Below, in pieces: positions 1 through 6,552 of a stretch of DNA of 6,552 nucleotides. Position 1 is the stretch's first letter, and each line of letters begins with the position of its first letter. The notes under the pieces were generated by a model. The model was given only the letters and a program-made list of their open reading frames with translations. It searched no databases and was not told the origin of the DNA. Made by a program: the position numbers and the translations under genes. Location of the stretch: the NCBI GenBank assembly GCA_023386855.1, contig JAEWIW010000362.1, forward strand, positions 1 through 6,552. The letters run 5' to 3'. Origin of the DNA: Bacteroidota bacterium. GTDB lineage: Bacteria > Bacteroidota > Bacteroidia > Chitinophagales > Chitinophagaceae.

Positions 1-800
1 GTGCCATAAGTGTTCTTCACCATTCCCGGTTGTGTACACAGCTGGCCAAATAAAGCCGACTGCTGGTCGCCCGCGATGCCTGCAATGGAAATGTTGGAAT
101 GTTTTACCACCGCTTCCGTTACTGCATATACTTTACTTGAAGGCCTGATCTCAGGAAGCATGGATGCGGGTATATCAAATAATTTCAGCAGGTCTTCATC
201 CCATTCACAACTATGAATATTCATGAGCATAGTCCTGCTGGCATTGGTTACATCTGTGATATGGATCTTGCCACCGGTGAGTTTCCAGGTAAGCCATGAG
301 TCAACCGTACCGAAGGCAAGCCTGCCTTCCTGCGCTTTCTGTTTTGCCCCCGGAACATTGTCGAGTATCCACCTCACTTTTGTTGCAGAGAAATAGGAGT
401 CGATCACCAGCCCTGTTTTTTCCCTGATCATTGGTTCATGACCTCCCTCTTTTAGCTGGTCACAGAGGCCCGCGGTTCTTCTATCCTGCCATACAATAGC
501 ATTATATACGGGCTCACCGGTTTCCCTGTCCCATACGATCGCTGTTTCACGCTGGTTGGTAATGCCGATGCCGGCTACCTGCCCGGTGCGGATATTCGAT
601 TTAGCCATGACTTCGGCCATTACGCTGTACTGGCTCGACCATATCTCCTGCGGATCATGTTCCACCCATCCTGGTTGCGGGTAGATCTGCCTGAATTCTT
701 TTTGTGCAATCGATGAAATATTTCCCGAATGATCGAACAGGATAGCCCTTGAAGAAGTTGTGCCCTGGTCCAGTGCAAGTACATAGCTTTGGTCTGACAT
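1..800 (-). CDS. glpK: Glycerol kinase, N-terminal part (cut by left edge)
   Basis: Glycerol kinase phosphorylates glycerol with ATP to sn-glycerol 3-phosphate in the cytoplasm, the entry step of glycerol catabolism. The minus-strand reading frame from the ATG at 800-798 is open for 266 codons to the window edge, about half of the usual length of roughly 500 residues. Seen in the translation: the phosphate-binding motif DQGTTSSR (residues 11-18), the NQRET motif with R84/E85, W104 in IVWQDRR, Y136, the FGGY-family signature at about 136-148 ([13 protein letters not shown]), and [11 protein letters not shown] with D245. These match the glycerol-contacting Arg, Glu, Trp, Tyr and Asp residues known from the E. 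coli enzyme, so the N-terminal half looks intact and functional. The start is chosen because the family's N-terminus begins just before the DQGTTSSR strand; only a weak purine run (AGAAAAAGG) precedes it. It is divergent from the propeller-amidohydrolase gene, with no functional link evident. A glycerol transporter or glpD neighbour might lie beyond the left edge but cannot be seen. Confidence 0.97.
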   Translation of the reverse strand, partial: MSDQSYVLALDQGTTSSRAILFDHSGNISSIAQKEFRQIYPQPGWVEHDPQEIWSSQYSVMAEVMAKSNIRTGQVAGIGITNQRETAIVWDRETGEPVYNAIVWQDRRTAGLCDQLKEGGHEPMIREKTGLVIDSYFSATKVRWILDNVPGAKQKAQEGRLAFGTVDSWLTWKLTGGKIHITDVTNASRTMLMNIHSCEWDEDLLKLFDIPASMLPEIRPSSKVYAVTEAVVKHSNISIAGIAGDQQSALFGQLCTQPGMVKNTYG

Positions 801-947
801 CCTTTTTCTTTTGAAATTATAGGAAATTCATAAACAAATAAAGCTTATACTTAATATTGTCCTGTTATCACAAATAATATTACGATACTACTTGCTTTGA
901 TTTAAATTACCAGCCAATCTTTCAATTTCAACCCAAACATTCATCAC
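801..947. other. Divergent intergenic region between glpK and the amidohydrolase gene
   Basis: This A+T-rich 147-base spacer lies between two divergent start codons and must hold promoters for both genes. No convincing Bacteroidota promoter (TTG, about 20 bases, TAnnTTTG) is visible on either strand. The nearest plus-strand match to the -7 box is TTGCTTTG at 892-899 (7 of 8), but no TTG lies at the right distance upstream. No Shine-Dalgarno sequence precedes the ATG at 948, which is common in this phylum. No RNA gene, riboswitch or inverted repeat was recognised. Confidence 0.6.
844..873 (-). promoter_or_regulatory. Weak candidate promoter for glpK
   Basis: Read on the minus strand, TTGTGA (873-868) is followed after 18 bases by TATAAG (849-844), about 44 bases upstream of the glpK start. 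This resembles a generic sigma70 -35/-10 pair (4 of 6 and 5 of 6 matches to the E. coli consensus). The primary sigma factor of Bacteroidota prefers a different consensus and the region is A+T-rich, so the match could be chance. Confidence 0.2.
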
Positions 948-3900
948 ATGAGTTTTTTTGTTCGCGCGCGCTACCGTAATGCTGCGCTATTCGGTGGAAT
1001 GCTCTTGAGCGGTGCGGTGCTTGCTTCTTTTACAGGAACCCCGGGAGGCAGGCCCAACTTCAACTTCGCTGATACCACCAAGGGAGATACCGCTAAGTTC
1101 GCGGCTTTCAGGGATCTTCCATTGAAACCTACAAGGACGATTTCATTCAATACCAAAGAAGGAACCTGGATGTCGCTCGATATCAGTCCTGATGGTAAAA
1201 CTATTTTATTCGACCTGATGGGCGATATCTATTCCATGCCTGTTAGCGGCGGAAAAGCAAATGCGATTACCACCGGTATTGCTTTTGATACCCACCCGCG
1301 TTATAGCCCTGATGGTAAGAAGATCCTGTTTACCTCCGACAGGAGTGGTTCGGAAAATATCTGGATCATTGATACAGAGAAAAAGGATACGATCCAGTTG
1401 ACCAAAGACAGGGACCAGAACTTCCCTTCCGCAACATGGTCGGCCGACGGAAATTATATCATTGCTTCGCGCGGTCGCCTCGATATTAAACTCTGGATGT
1501 ATCATAAAGATGGCGGTGGTGGAATCCAGCTGATTGAAACACCCAATCTTAAAACAATTGACCCTGCAGTAAGTGCCGATGGAAGATATATTTATTATTC
1601 GCAGAGAACAGGATCATGGAATTATAATGCCTCCATGCCGCAATATTCAATAGGATTGTACGACAGGGAAGATGCGAAAACAAGAACCATTGCAGCCCGC
1701 TATGGATCCGCGTTTACGCCTGTGTTATCAAAGGATGGTAAATGGATGGTATATGGTTCAAGGTATGAAGACAAAACAGGACTTGTGCTTCGCAATCTTG
1801 AAAGCGGTGAAGAAAACTGGCTTGCTTACCCGGTTCAGAGAGATGAACAGGAATCCATTGCAACCATGGGAGTATTACCCGCGATGACCTTTACTCCTGA
1901 TAATAAATCTGTGCTTGCTTCTTATGGTGGTAAAATATTTCGCATACCCATCGACGGTAGTAAGCCTGTTGAGATCCCATTTGAGGCAGATGTAAGGCTG
2001 GAACTGGGGCCAAAAGTGAATTTCAAATATCCTGTAAAGGATTCAGCCTATGCACTGGCTACACAGATCAGGGATGCTGTTCCTTCACCCGATGAAAAGA
2101 AACTTGCTTTTACAGTGTTGAACAGGTTATACGTAATGGATTATCCTGGTGGCAAGCCTGTTCGCTTAACAAAAAATGAATTCACTGAAGCGCAGCCTGC
2201 CTGGTCGCCCGATGGTAAAAGTATAGTGTTTACTACATGGACTCCCGCAGGAGGACATCTTTACAAAGTAAATCTTGCTGCTAAAAATGCAGTGACGAAA
2301 CTGACCAGTGAAGCGGCATTATATGAAAACCCGGTTTTTTCTCCCAAAGGCGACCGCATTGTTTTTACAAGGGGTAACCTGAGAAGTTATAAAGAAAGCA
2401 TCGGGCCTGTTGCCAACGGAACTGAGAATAAATTATCATGGATGCCTGCCAGTGGTGGAGCGATCACTGATATTGATCGTGCAGTCTTCAGGAGCAACCC
2501 GCATTTTGTGAAGTCGGATGAAAACAGGATCTATCTTAACCAGGGGGGAAACCTGGTATCGATCCGGTGGGATGGAACAGATGAAAAAGTTCATGCCAAG
2601 ATCACTGGCATCACTACCTATGGCATCAGTAATTTCAAGGATGATGAACATAGGCATGAACTCAATGCAAAGGACTTTTGCCTGTTGACTGAAAAAGCAC
2701 AGCAGGAAATGGAACTTCGCTTACCCACACCAGCTGGTACAATTACTATGGCACCTGATGGTGATAAAGCGCTTGCGGTGGTGAACAATGACATCTTTGT
2801 TGTGACCATTCCAAGAACAGGTAAGGTTGCCAATATCTCTGTTGCTGACCCGGCATCCTCCAATTTCCCTGCTAGAAAGCTAACGGAACTTGGTGGCGAA
2901 TTTGCTTCATGGTCGGCCGATGGCAAGAAAGTACACTGGTCTTTAGGTAATGGCCATTTCATTTATGATGTTGATAAGGCTAAGCAATTTGAGGACAGTG
3001 TAAAGCTGGCTAAAAAAGAAGAGGGTATTAGGAAGGCCGATTCACTGGCGAAAGCAAAAACAGACTCAGTGAAAGTAAAAGCGGATTCTATAAAGATCGC
3101 TAACAGGTTACCTGCAGTGAAACCCGCAGCGGATACGCTTTCACCCAAAGCTGATTCCTTAATGAACAAGCTTTCTGATAAGCCGGCAGAGCCTTCTTAC
3201 AAACCTGAAGAAACACAGGTTAAAGTGTATTATAAAAAAGATTTTCCCAATGCTACGGTGCTGTTGAAAGGCGCAAGGATCATAACTATGAAAGGAGATG
3301 AGGTGCTGGAGAATGGTGATATTCTCGTGGTAAATAACCGCATCAAGGCAATTGGTAAATCAGGAACACTGGAGGTTCCAAAAGGAGCTAAAACGGTTGA
3401 GCTTAATGGTAAGACTATATTGCCGGGATTTGTAGATACGCATTCGCATATGTGGGCGCAATGGGGACTGCATAAGAACCAGTCGTGGATCTATGCTACA
3501 AACCTTGCCTTTGGTGTTACCACAACCAGAGATCCGCAAACAGCAACCACTGATGTGCTGACCTACAGTGATATGGTAGAAGCAGGACAAATGGCAGGTC
3601 CAAGGATCTATTCCACTGGTCCTGGTGTTGGCTTCTGGATGTACAATGTGAGAGACTCTGCACATGCCAGCAGTATATTGAAACAGTACAGCAAGTATTA
3701 CAATACGAAGTATATCAAGATGTACCTGCTCGGGCCACGTAATGTTAGGCAGTGGATCATTAAGGCTGCGAAGGACCAGGGACTGATGCCAACAACTGAA
3801 GGCGGCTTAAATTTCAAGTTGAATATGACCAATATGCTGGATGGATATCCTGGTCATGAGCATAGCATACCTGTGTATCCATTGTATAAGGATGTGATCA

Positions 3901-4508
3901 ATACCGTTGCAGAATCAGGAATGGCTGTGACGCCTACATTGCTGGTATCTTATGGAGGACCATGGGCAGAGAATTATTTCTTTGAAACCGAGGAGCCTTA
4001 TAAGAATAAGAAGATGCAATACTTTATGCCTTATGAAGAACTTGCTGCAAAAACAAGAAGAGTGCAGGGATGGTTCATGCCCGAAGAGCATGTGTTTACC
4101 AAGCATGCAAAATCAATGAAGTCGATGGTGGAAAGTGGTGCCCTTGCAGGAATCGGAAGCCATGGTGAATTCCAGGGATTGGGATACCATTGGGAATTAT
4201 GGGCATTGCAGAGTGGCGGAATGAAAAATCATGACGCGCTGAAAGTGGCTACCATACTGGGTGCCAGGGCACTTGGACTGGATGGTGATTTAGGAAGTAT
4301 TGAGGAAGGAAAACTTGCCGACCTGATCATCCTTGACAAGAATCCGCTTGAAAATATCCGCAACAGTAACACGGTGAAATTTGTAATGAAGAATGGAAGA
4401 ATGTATGAAGGCGATACCATGGATGAAGTGTACCCTGTTCAGCGTAAACTGGAAAACAGCGAATGGAAATTTGAAGGACCGAAAGAAAATACAGGGATTA
4501 GTGAATAG
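948..4508 (+). CDS. Exported TolB-like beta-propeller/amidohydrolase fusion protein
   Basis: This 1186-residue protein combines a propeller with a metal-dependent hydrolase; the substrate is unknown. A Sec signal peptide is visible: Arg at 6, 8 and 10, a hydrophobic core at 12-26, and likely cleavage after VLA (A26). There is no lipobox cysteine, so a soluble periplasmic or secreted protein is expected. Residues about 60-690 carry at least eleven WD40/PD40-type repeats of the form (W/F/Y)SPDGK, with their Ser or equivalent near 80, 120, 165, 209, 261, 316, 380, 420, 465, 602 and 656. This suggests two consecutive propellers or one large one. Residues about 685-760 form a charged KADS-rich linker. 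The amidohydrolase domain follows: a start like the composite beta-sandwich (LLKGARIITM), HSH at 832-834, K924 in YIKMY, GHEH at 969-972, HGEFQGLGYHWEL from H1072, and the closing GKLADLIILD at 1121-1130. The usual beta5 His and beta8 Asp are not seen. The start gives a clean signal peptide. The stop lies inside a heptamer repeat array and a terminator follows directly, so the gene is probably monocistronic. Confidence 0.93.
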   Translation: MSFFVRARYRNAALFGGMLLSGAVLASFTGTPGGRPNFNFADTTKGDTAKFAAFRDLPLKPTRTISFNTKEGTWMSLDISPDGKTILFDLMGDIYSMPVSGGKANAITTGIAFDTHPRYSPDGKKILFTSDRSGSENIWIIDTEKKDTIQLTKDRDQNFPSATWSADGNYIIASRGRLDIKLWMYHKDGGGGIQLIETPNLKTIDPAVSADGRYIYYSQRTGSWNYNASMPQYSIGLYDREDAKTRTIAARYGSAFTPVLSKDGKWMVYGSRYEDKTGLVLRNLESGEENWLAYPVQRDEQESIATMGVLPAMTFTPDNKSVLASYGGKIFRIPIDGSKPVEIPFEADVRLELGPKVNFKYPVKDSAYALATQIRDAVPSPDEKKLAFTVLNRLYVMDYPGGKPVRLTKNEFTEAQPAWSPDGKSIVFTTWTPAGGHLYKVNLAAKNAVTKLTSEAALYENPVFSPKGDRIVFTRGNLRSYKESIGPVANGTENKLSWMPASGGAITDIDRAVFRSNPHFVKSDENRIYLNQGGNLVSIRWDGTDEKVHAKITGITTYGISNFKDDEHRHELNAKDFCLLTEKAQQEMELRLPTPAGTITMAPDGDKALAVVNNDIFVVTIPRTGKVANISVADPASSNFPARKLTELGGEFASWSADGKKVHWSLGNGHFIYDVDKAKQFEDSVKLAKKEEGIRKADSLAKAKTDSVKVKADSIKIANRLPAVKPAADTLSPKADSLMNKLSDKPAEPSYKPEETQVKVYYKKDFPNATVLLKGARIITMKGDEVLENGDILVVNNRIKAIGKSGTLEVPKGAKTVELNGKTILPGFVDTHSHMWAQWGLHKNQSWIYATNLAFGVTTTRDPQTATTDVLTYSDMVEAGQMAGPRIYSTGPGVGFWMYNVRDSAHASSILKQYSKYYNTKYIKMYLLGPRNVRQWIIKAAKDQGLMPTTEGGLNFKLNMTNMLDGYPGHEHSIPVYPLYKDVINTVAESGMAVTPTLLVSYGGPWAENYFFETEEPYKNKKMQYFMPYEELAAKTRRVQGWFMPEEHVFTKHAKSMKSMVESGALAGIGSHGEFQGLGYHWELWALQSGGMKNHDALKVATILGARALGLDGDLGSIEEGKLADLIILDKNPLENIRNSNTVKFVMKNGRMYEGDTMDEVYPVQRKLENSEWKFEGPKENTGISE
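3033..3161 (+). repeat. KADS-type repeat linker inside the amidohydrolase gene
   Basis: Residues about 696-738 contain five copies of a short Lys/Ala-Asp-Ser/Thr-hydrophobic motif: KADSL, KTDSV, KADSI, AADTL and KADSL, with the Asp at 698, 706, 713, 729 and 736. The spacings of 8, 7, 16 and 7 residues are close to heptad multiples. The stretch is rich in Lys, Ala, Asp and Ser and contains a Pro-bearing break near 722-733. It joins the last propeller repeat to the amidohydrolase domain and is probably a helical or flexible spacer. It degrades at the DNA level, so it is a protein repeat rather than a simple DNA repeat. Confidence 0.6.
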
Positions 4509-4532
4509 TGATTAGTGATTAGTTATTAGTGA
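4498..4532 (+). repeat. Heptamer tandem array 1 (unit TTAGTGA), overlapping the stop codon
   Basis: Five consecutive 7-base units are read directly: TTAGTGA, ATAGTGA, TTAGTGA, TTAGTTA, TTAGTGA. The array starts ten or eleven bases inside the amidohydrolase gene, so the last codons (Ile-Ser-Glu) and the TAG stop at 4506-4508 are made of repeat sequence. Its last base is the first base of the terminator stem. A single related unit, TTAGTGG, occurs alone at 4643-4649. Function is unknown. Confidence 0.85.
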
Positions 4533-4570
4533 AAGGCGTGCGGCGGATTGCTTGCACGCCTTTTTCTTTT
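4532..4570 (+). terminator. Intrinsic terminator after the amidohydrolase gene
   Basis: AAAGGCGTGC (4532-4541) and GCACGCCTTT (4554-4563) form a perfect 10-base-pair stem, seven pairs of it G+C-rich, around a 12-base loop. The stem runs into a T-rich tract (TTTTTCTTTT, 4561-4570). This is a classical Rho-independent terminator for plus-strand transcription. Read on the minus strand the stem is followed by only three T residues, so it is probably not efficient in both directions. It separates the amidohydrolase transcript from the esterase operon. Confidence 0.9.
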
Positions 4571-4660
4571 GAGGAAAGAGTATTCAAATAAAATATGTTC
4601 AATAGCTAAAGGGGGTAGCGCAATTAAGCGTGTCATTTAATATTAGTGGCTGGATTCAAC
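4571..4660. other. Non-coding spacer between terminator and second heptamer array
   Basis: This 90-base stretch has no open frame of note and no recognisable RNA. It contains a run of five G residues near 4611-4616 and a lone heptamer TTAGTGG at 4643-4649 in the orientation of array 1. A promoter for the esterase operon is expected here or just downstream, but no clear Bacteroidota consensus was found. Confidence 0.5.
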
Positions 4661-4688
4661 TAGTCACTAGTCACTAGTCACTGATCAC
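4661..4688 (+). repeat. Heptamer tandem array 2 (unit TAGTCAC), inverted relative to array 1
   Basis: Three exact TAGTCAC units (4661-4681) are followed by one variant, TGATCAC (4682-4688). The reverse complement of the unit, GTGACTA, differs from the array 1 unit in the same register (GTGATTA) by one C/T change, so the two arrays are inverted copies of nearly the same heptamer. Overlapping ACTAGT palindromes recur every seven bases (4659, 4666, 4673). The array lies 42 bases upstream of the esterase start codon. Confidence 0.85.
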
Positions 4689-4730
4689 TGGGTTTCCCCG
4701 GTCCCAAGATCTTTCCCTATTTTTAAACCT

Positions 4731-6230
4731 ATGAAATCCTTTCTGCCGATTTTATTATTCCTTCCTATTCTTGCTGCCGGTCAGTTGACGCTCTCTCCTG
4801 TCTTTTCTGATCATATGGTTATGCAAAGAGATGCTCCTCTGCGTATATGGGGAAAAGGCATCCCGGGAAAGAAAATTTCAGTTTCATTCGATAAACAAAA
4901 ACATACTTCGATTGTTCAAAAAGATTCCAGTTGGATCATTGCATTGAAATCCATGAGGGCTTCATTAAATCCACTCACCTTAACGATTTCATCCGGCAAG
5001 GACAGGATCCGGTTGAATGATATTTTAGTGGGAGATATATGGATTTGTTCGGGACAATCCAATATGGAATGGCCGCTGCAAAATGAAATGCATTGGAAGG
5101 ATGAAAAATTACAGGCATCACAGCCACTGGTCAGGTTGAATAATCCGCCTCCTGTCGGAAGATATGTATATGGTGTTCCTTATAATGATTCACTTAACCG
5201 AAGACTTAATTCAAAAGATTTTTACGAATGGAATACGTGGCAGCAATGTGATAGCAATAGCGCTAAATCCATGTCGGCGATCGGTTATTATTTTGCCAAG
5301 GCAATAGTACAGGAGGAAAATATTCCTGTGGGAATCATCAACCTTTCTATTGGAGGTGCACCTATTGAAACATTTATCAGCCAGGGATCTTTAAGCCATG
5401 ATAAACGCTTTGCTTTAAAGGTTAAGGGCAACTGGTTATATAACAATAGCCTTCCCGAATGGACCAGGGAACGCGGACTTCAGAATGTTGGTATCAATAC
5501 AAAAGGTTTTAGTGATGGAGCTGGACCCAACCATGCTTATAAACCAGGCTTTGCATTTGAAAGCGGGGTTAGACCATTAAGCAATTTTCCTATAAAAGGT
5601 GTTTTATGGTACCAGGGCGAAAGCAATTCACTTGACGCGGATAGAGTAAAGGAATACCCTGCGCTTATGCAAGTACTCATCAATGATTACAGGAGGAACT
5701 GGAATCAACCCAAAATGCCTTTTTATTGGGTACAGTTATCTTCCATTGACACTACTCATTATGAATCCCGGCTCTGGCCGGAATTCAGGGATGAACAGCG
5801 TAAACTTCTCAATGAAGTGAAATATGGTGGCATTGCGGTCTGCAGTGATATCGGCCTTCGCGATAATGTTCATCCCACTAACAAAAAGCTGGTGGGAGAG
5901 AGGCTTTCCAGGTGGGCACTAAACCAGGTGTACGGTAAAACAATTATCCCTTCCGGTCCTTTGCCGATGAAAGCAGTATACCAGGAAGGAAATATTATTG
6001 TTTCATTTCAATATTCCGATGGACTAAAAACTGCTGATGGCACTTCTCTAAGTGGTTTTTCTATTGATGGAACAAACGATGCTAAAGCCATTATCCGTCA
6101 TAATAAGATCATTATTCCTTCAGGTCAAAAACCTGCATATGTCTTTTATGGATGGAAACCCTTTAGTGATGCGAACCTGGTGAATAATGAAATGCTTCCT
6201 GCTTCAACATTTAAAATACCTGTTAAATGA
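4731..6230 (+). CDS. Sialate O-acetylesterase family protein (exported SGNH hydrolase)
   Basis: The family removes O-acetyl groups from sialic acids or, in related members, from acetylated plant polysaccharides such as xylan; the sequence alone does not choose between these. The 499-residue protein has a signal peptide (Lys2, hydrophobic stretch 4-16, likely cleavage near A16-Q18) and no lipobox. The N-terminal beta-sandwich shows the family's typical opening, VFSDHMVMQRDAPLRIWGKG (about 24-43). The SGNH core follows: nucleophile S110 in CSGQSNMEW, GGAPIE after IPVGIINLS, the conserved WYQGESN (293-299), and the C-terminal DNVHP with D378 and H381 as the likely catalytic Asp/His. Length is at the short end of the roughly 500-650-residue family range, and all blocks are present. 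No Shine-Dalgarno sequence precedes the ATG. It is the first gene of an operon: its TGA overlaps the ATG of the next esterase gene. The chosen start gives a complete signal peptide. Confidence 0.95.
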   Translation: MKSFLPILLFLPILAAGQLTLSPVFSDHMVMQRDAPLRIWGKGIPGKKISVSFDKQKHTSIVQKDSSWIIALKSMRASLNPLTLTISSGKDRIRLNDILVGDIWICSGQSNMEWPLQNEMHWKDEKLQASQPLVRLNNPPPVGRYVYGVPYNDSLNRRLNSKDFYEWNTWQQCDSNSAKSMSAIGYYFAKAIVQEENIPVGIINLSIGGAPIETFISQGSLSHDKRFALKVKGNWLYNNSLPEWTRERGLQNVGINTKGFSDGAGPNHAYKPGFAFESGVRPLSNFPIKGVLWYQGESNSLDADRVKEYPALMQVLINDYRRNWNQPKMPFYWVQLSSIDTTHYESRLWPEFRDEQRKLLNEVKYGGIAVCSDIGLRDNVHPTNKKLVGERLSRWALNQVYGKTIIPSGPLPMKAVYQEGNIIVSFQYSDGLKTADGTSLSGFSIDGTNDAKAIIRHNKIIIPSGQKPAYVFYGWKPFSDANLVNNEMLPASTFKIPVK

Positions 6231-6552
6231 AATATCTTTTTGTTCTTTTCTTTTTTCTCTTATCGCAGTTGAACAGTTTTGCCCAGGTAAAATTGCCCGT
6301 ATATCCCGACTCGCTTTTTTCAACCTATTATCACCAACGGTGGACATTATTTCAACAACTCCCCAATACTACCGGTGATATCATCTTTCTTGGGAACAGT
6401 ATCACTGATGGAGGTGAATGGTCTGAACTGTTCAATGATGTAAAAATAAAGAACCGCGGCATCAGTGGTGATGTTACCACCGGGTTGATGCATAGAATTG
6501 AAGAGATCATAGAACGCAGGCCTGCTAAGGTTTTCATGCTTATCGGTGTAAA
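6227..6552 (+). CDS. SGNH/GDSL-family esterase, N-terminal part (cut by right edge)
   Basis: The frame starting with the ATG at 6227 is open for 108 codons to the window edge. Its ATG shares four bases (ATGA, 6227-6230) with the stop of the preceding esterase gene, an arrangement typical of translational coupling. Residues 1-19 form a signal peptide (Lys2, Phe/Leu-rich core, SFA then Q20). The mature part shows SGNH block I as IIFLGNSITDGGEW with nucleophile S58, block II as NRGISGDVTTG with G78, and reaches the start of block III (LIGV, 105-108), where the sequence stops just before the expected Asn. These blocks identify a GDSL-type lipase/acylhydrolase domain; the catalytic Asp-His pair lies outside the window. 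Pairing with a sialate O-acetylesterase suggests a role in deacetylating the same or a related glycan, which is inference. It could be a general carbohydrate esterase or a lysophospholipase-like enzyme. Confidence 0.93.
   Translation, partial: MKYLFVLFFFLLSQLNSFAQVKLPVYPDSLFSTYYHQRWTLFQQLPNTTGDIIFLGNSITDGGEWSELFNDVKIKNRGISGDVTTGLMHRIEEIIERRPAKVFMLIGV

Noticed and set aside
10..216. Plus-strand open frame of 68 codons opposite the left-hand gene
   Set aside because: It lies antisense to a clear glycerol kinase reading frame with conserved motifs and has no family features of its own.
3360..3665. Minus-strand open frame of 101 codons inside the amidohydrolase gene
   Set aside because: It is antisense to the metal-binding HSH region and shows no domain, signal peptide or credible start context. 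Other open frames antisense to or out of frame with this gene were rejected likewise.
4498..4688. CRISPR-like array
   Set aside because: The units are seven bases long and directly contiguous, with no spacers or cas genes.
4498..4688. Small mobile element (MITE-like) bounded by the inverted heptamer arrays
   Set aside because: The inverted ends are tandem repeats, not unique terminal repeats, no flanking target duplication is visible, and the left end lies inside a coding sequence that is otherwise intact.
4718..4725. TATTTTTA as a Bacteroidota -7 promoter box for the esterase operon
   Set aside because: It matches 7 of 8 consensus positions but lies only six bases before the ATG, and no TTG box sits at the right distance upstream.
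6187..6378. Plus-strand open frame of 63 codons across the esterase junction
   Set aside because: It is a shifted-frame shadow covering the end of one esterase and the start of the next. The frame starting at 6227 carries the signal peptide and the GNSIT motif and is the real gene.

Overview
The window looks like a chromosomal segment from a member of the Bacteroidota, most probably a Chitinophagaceae-like soil or freshwater organism. This is inferred from the moderate G+C, start codons with no clear Shine-Dalgarno sequence, a periplasmic TolB-type propeller/amidohydrolase fusion with a KADS-rich linker, and a sialate O-acetylesterase/GDSL esterase pair. No rRNA or marker gene is present to confirm the placement.

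Layout. Positions 1-800 (minus strand) hold the N-terminal 266 codons of glycerol kinase (glpK), cut by the left edge. A 147-base divergent intergenic region (801-947) separates it from a large plus-strand gene (948-4508). That gene encodes a 1186-residue exported protein with an N-terminal WD40/PD40 beta-propeller region, a charged linker built on KADS-type repeats, and a C-terminal metal-dependent amidohydrolase domain. A 222-base gap (4509-4730) follows. It contains a heptamer repeat array that begins inside the end of the preceding gene, a strong intrinsic terminator, and a second heptamer array in inverted orientation. Next is a two-gene plus-strand operon: a sialate O-acetylesterase-family SGNH hydrolase (4731-6230) and a second SGNH/GDSL esterase (from 6227, cut by the right edge). 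The two overlap by four bases (ATGA).

How the genes work together. glpK serves cytoplasmic glycerol catabolism and has no evident link to its neighbours. The amidohydrolase is a stand-alone exported hydrolase, closed off by its own terminator. The two esterases are both predicted to be exported and probably act together in removing acyl (typically acetyl) groups from glycans. All protein-coding genes here belong to known families. The most unusual non-coding signal is the pair of inverted heptamer arrays around the terminator. The most unusual protein signal is the departure of the amidohydrolase from the classical metal-ligand set.
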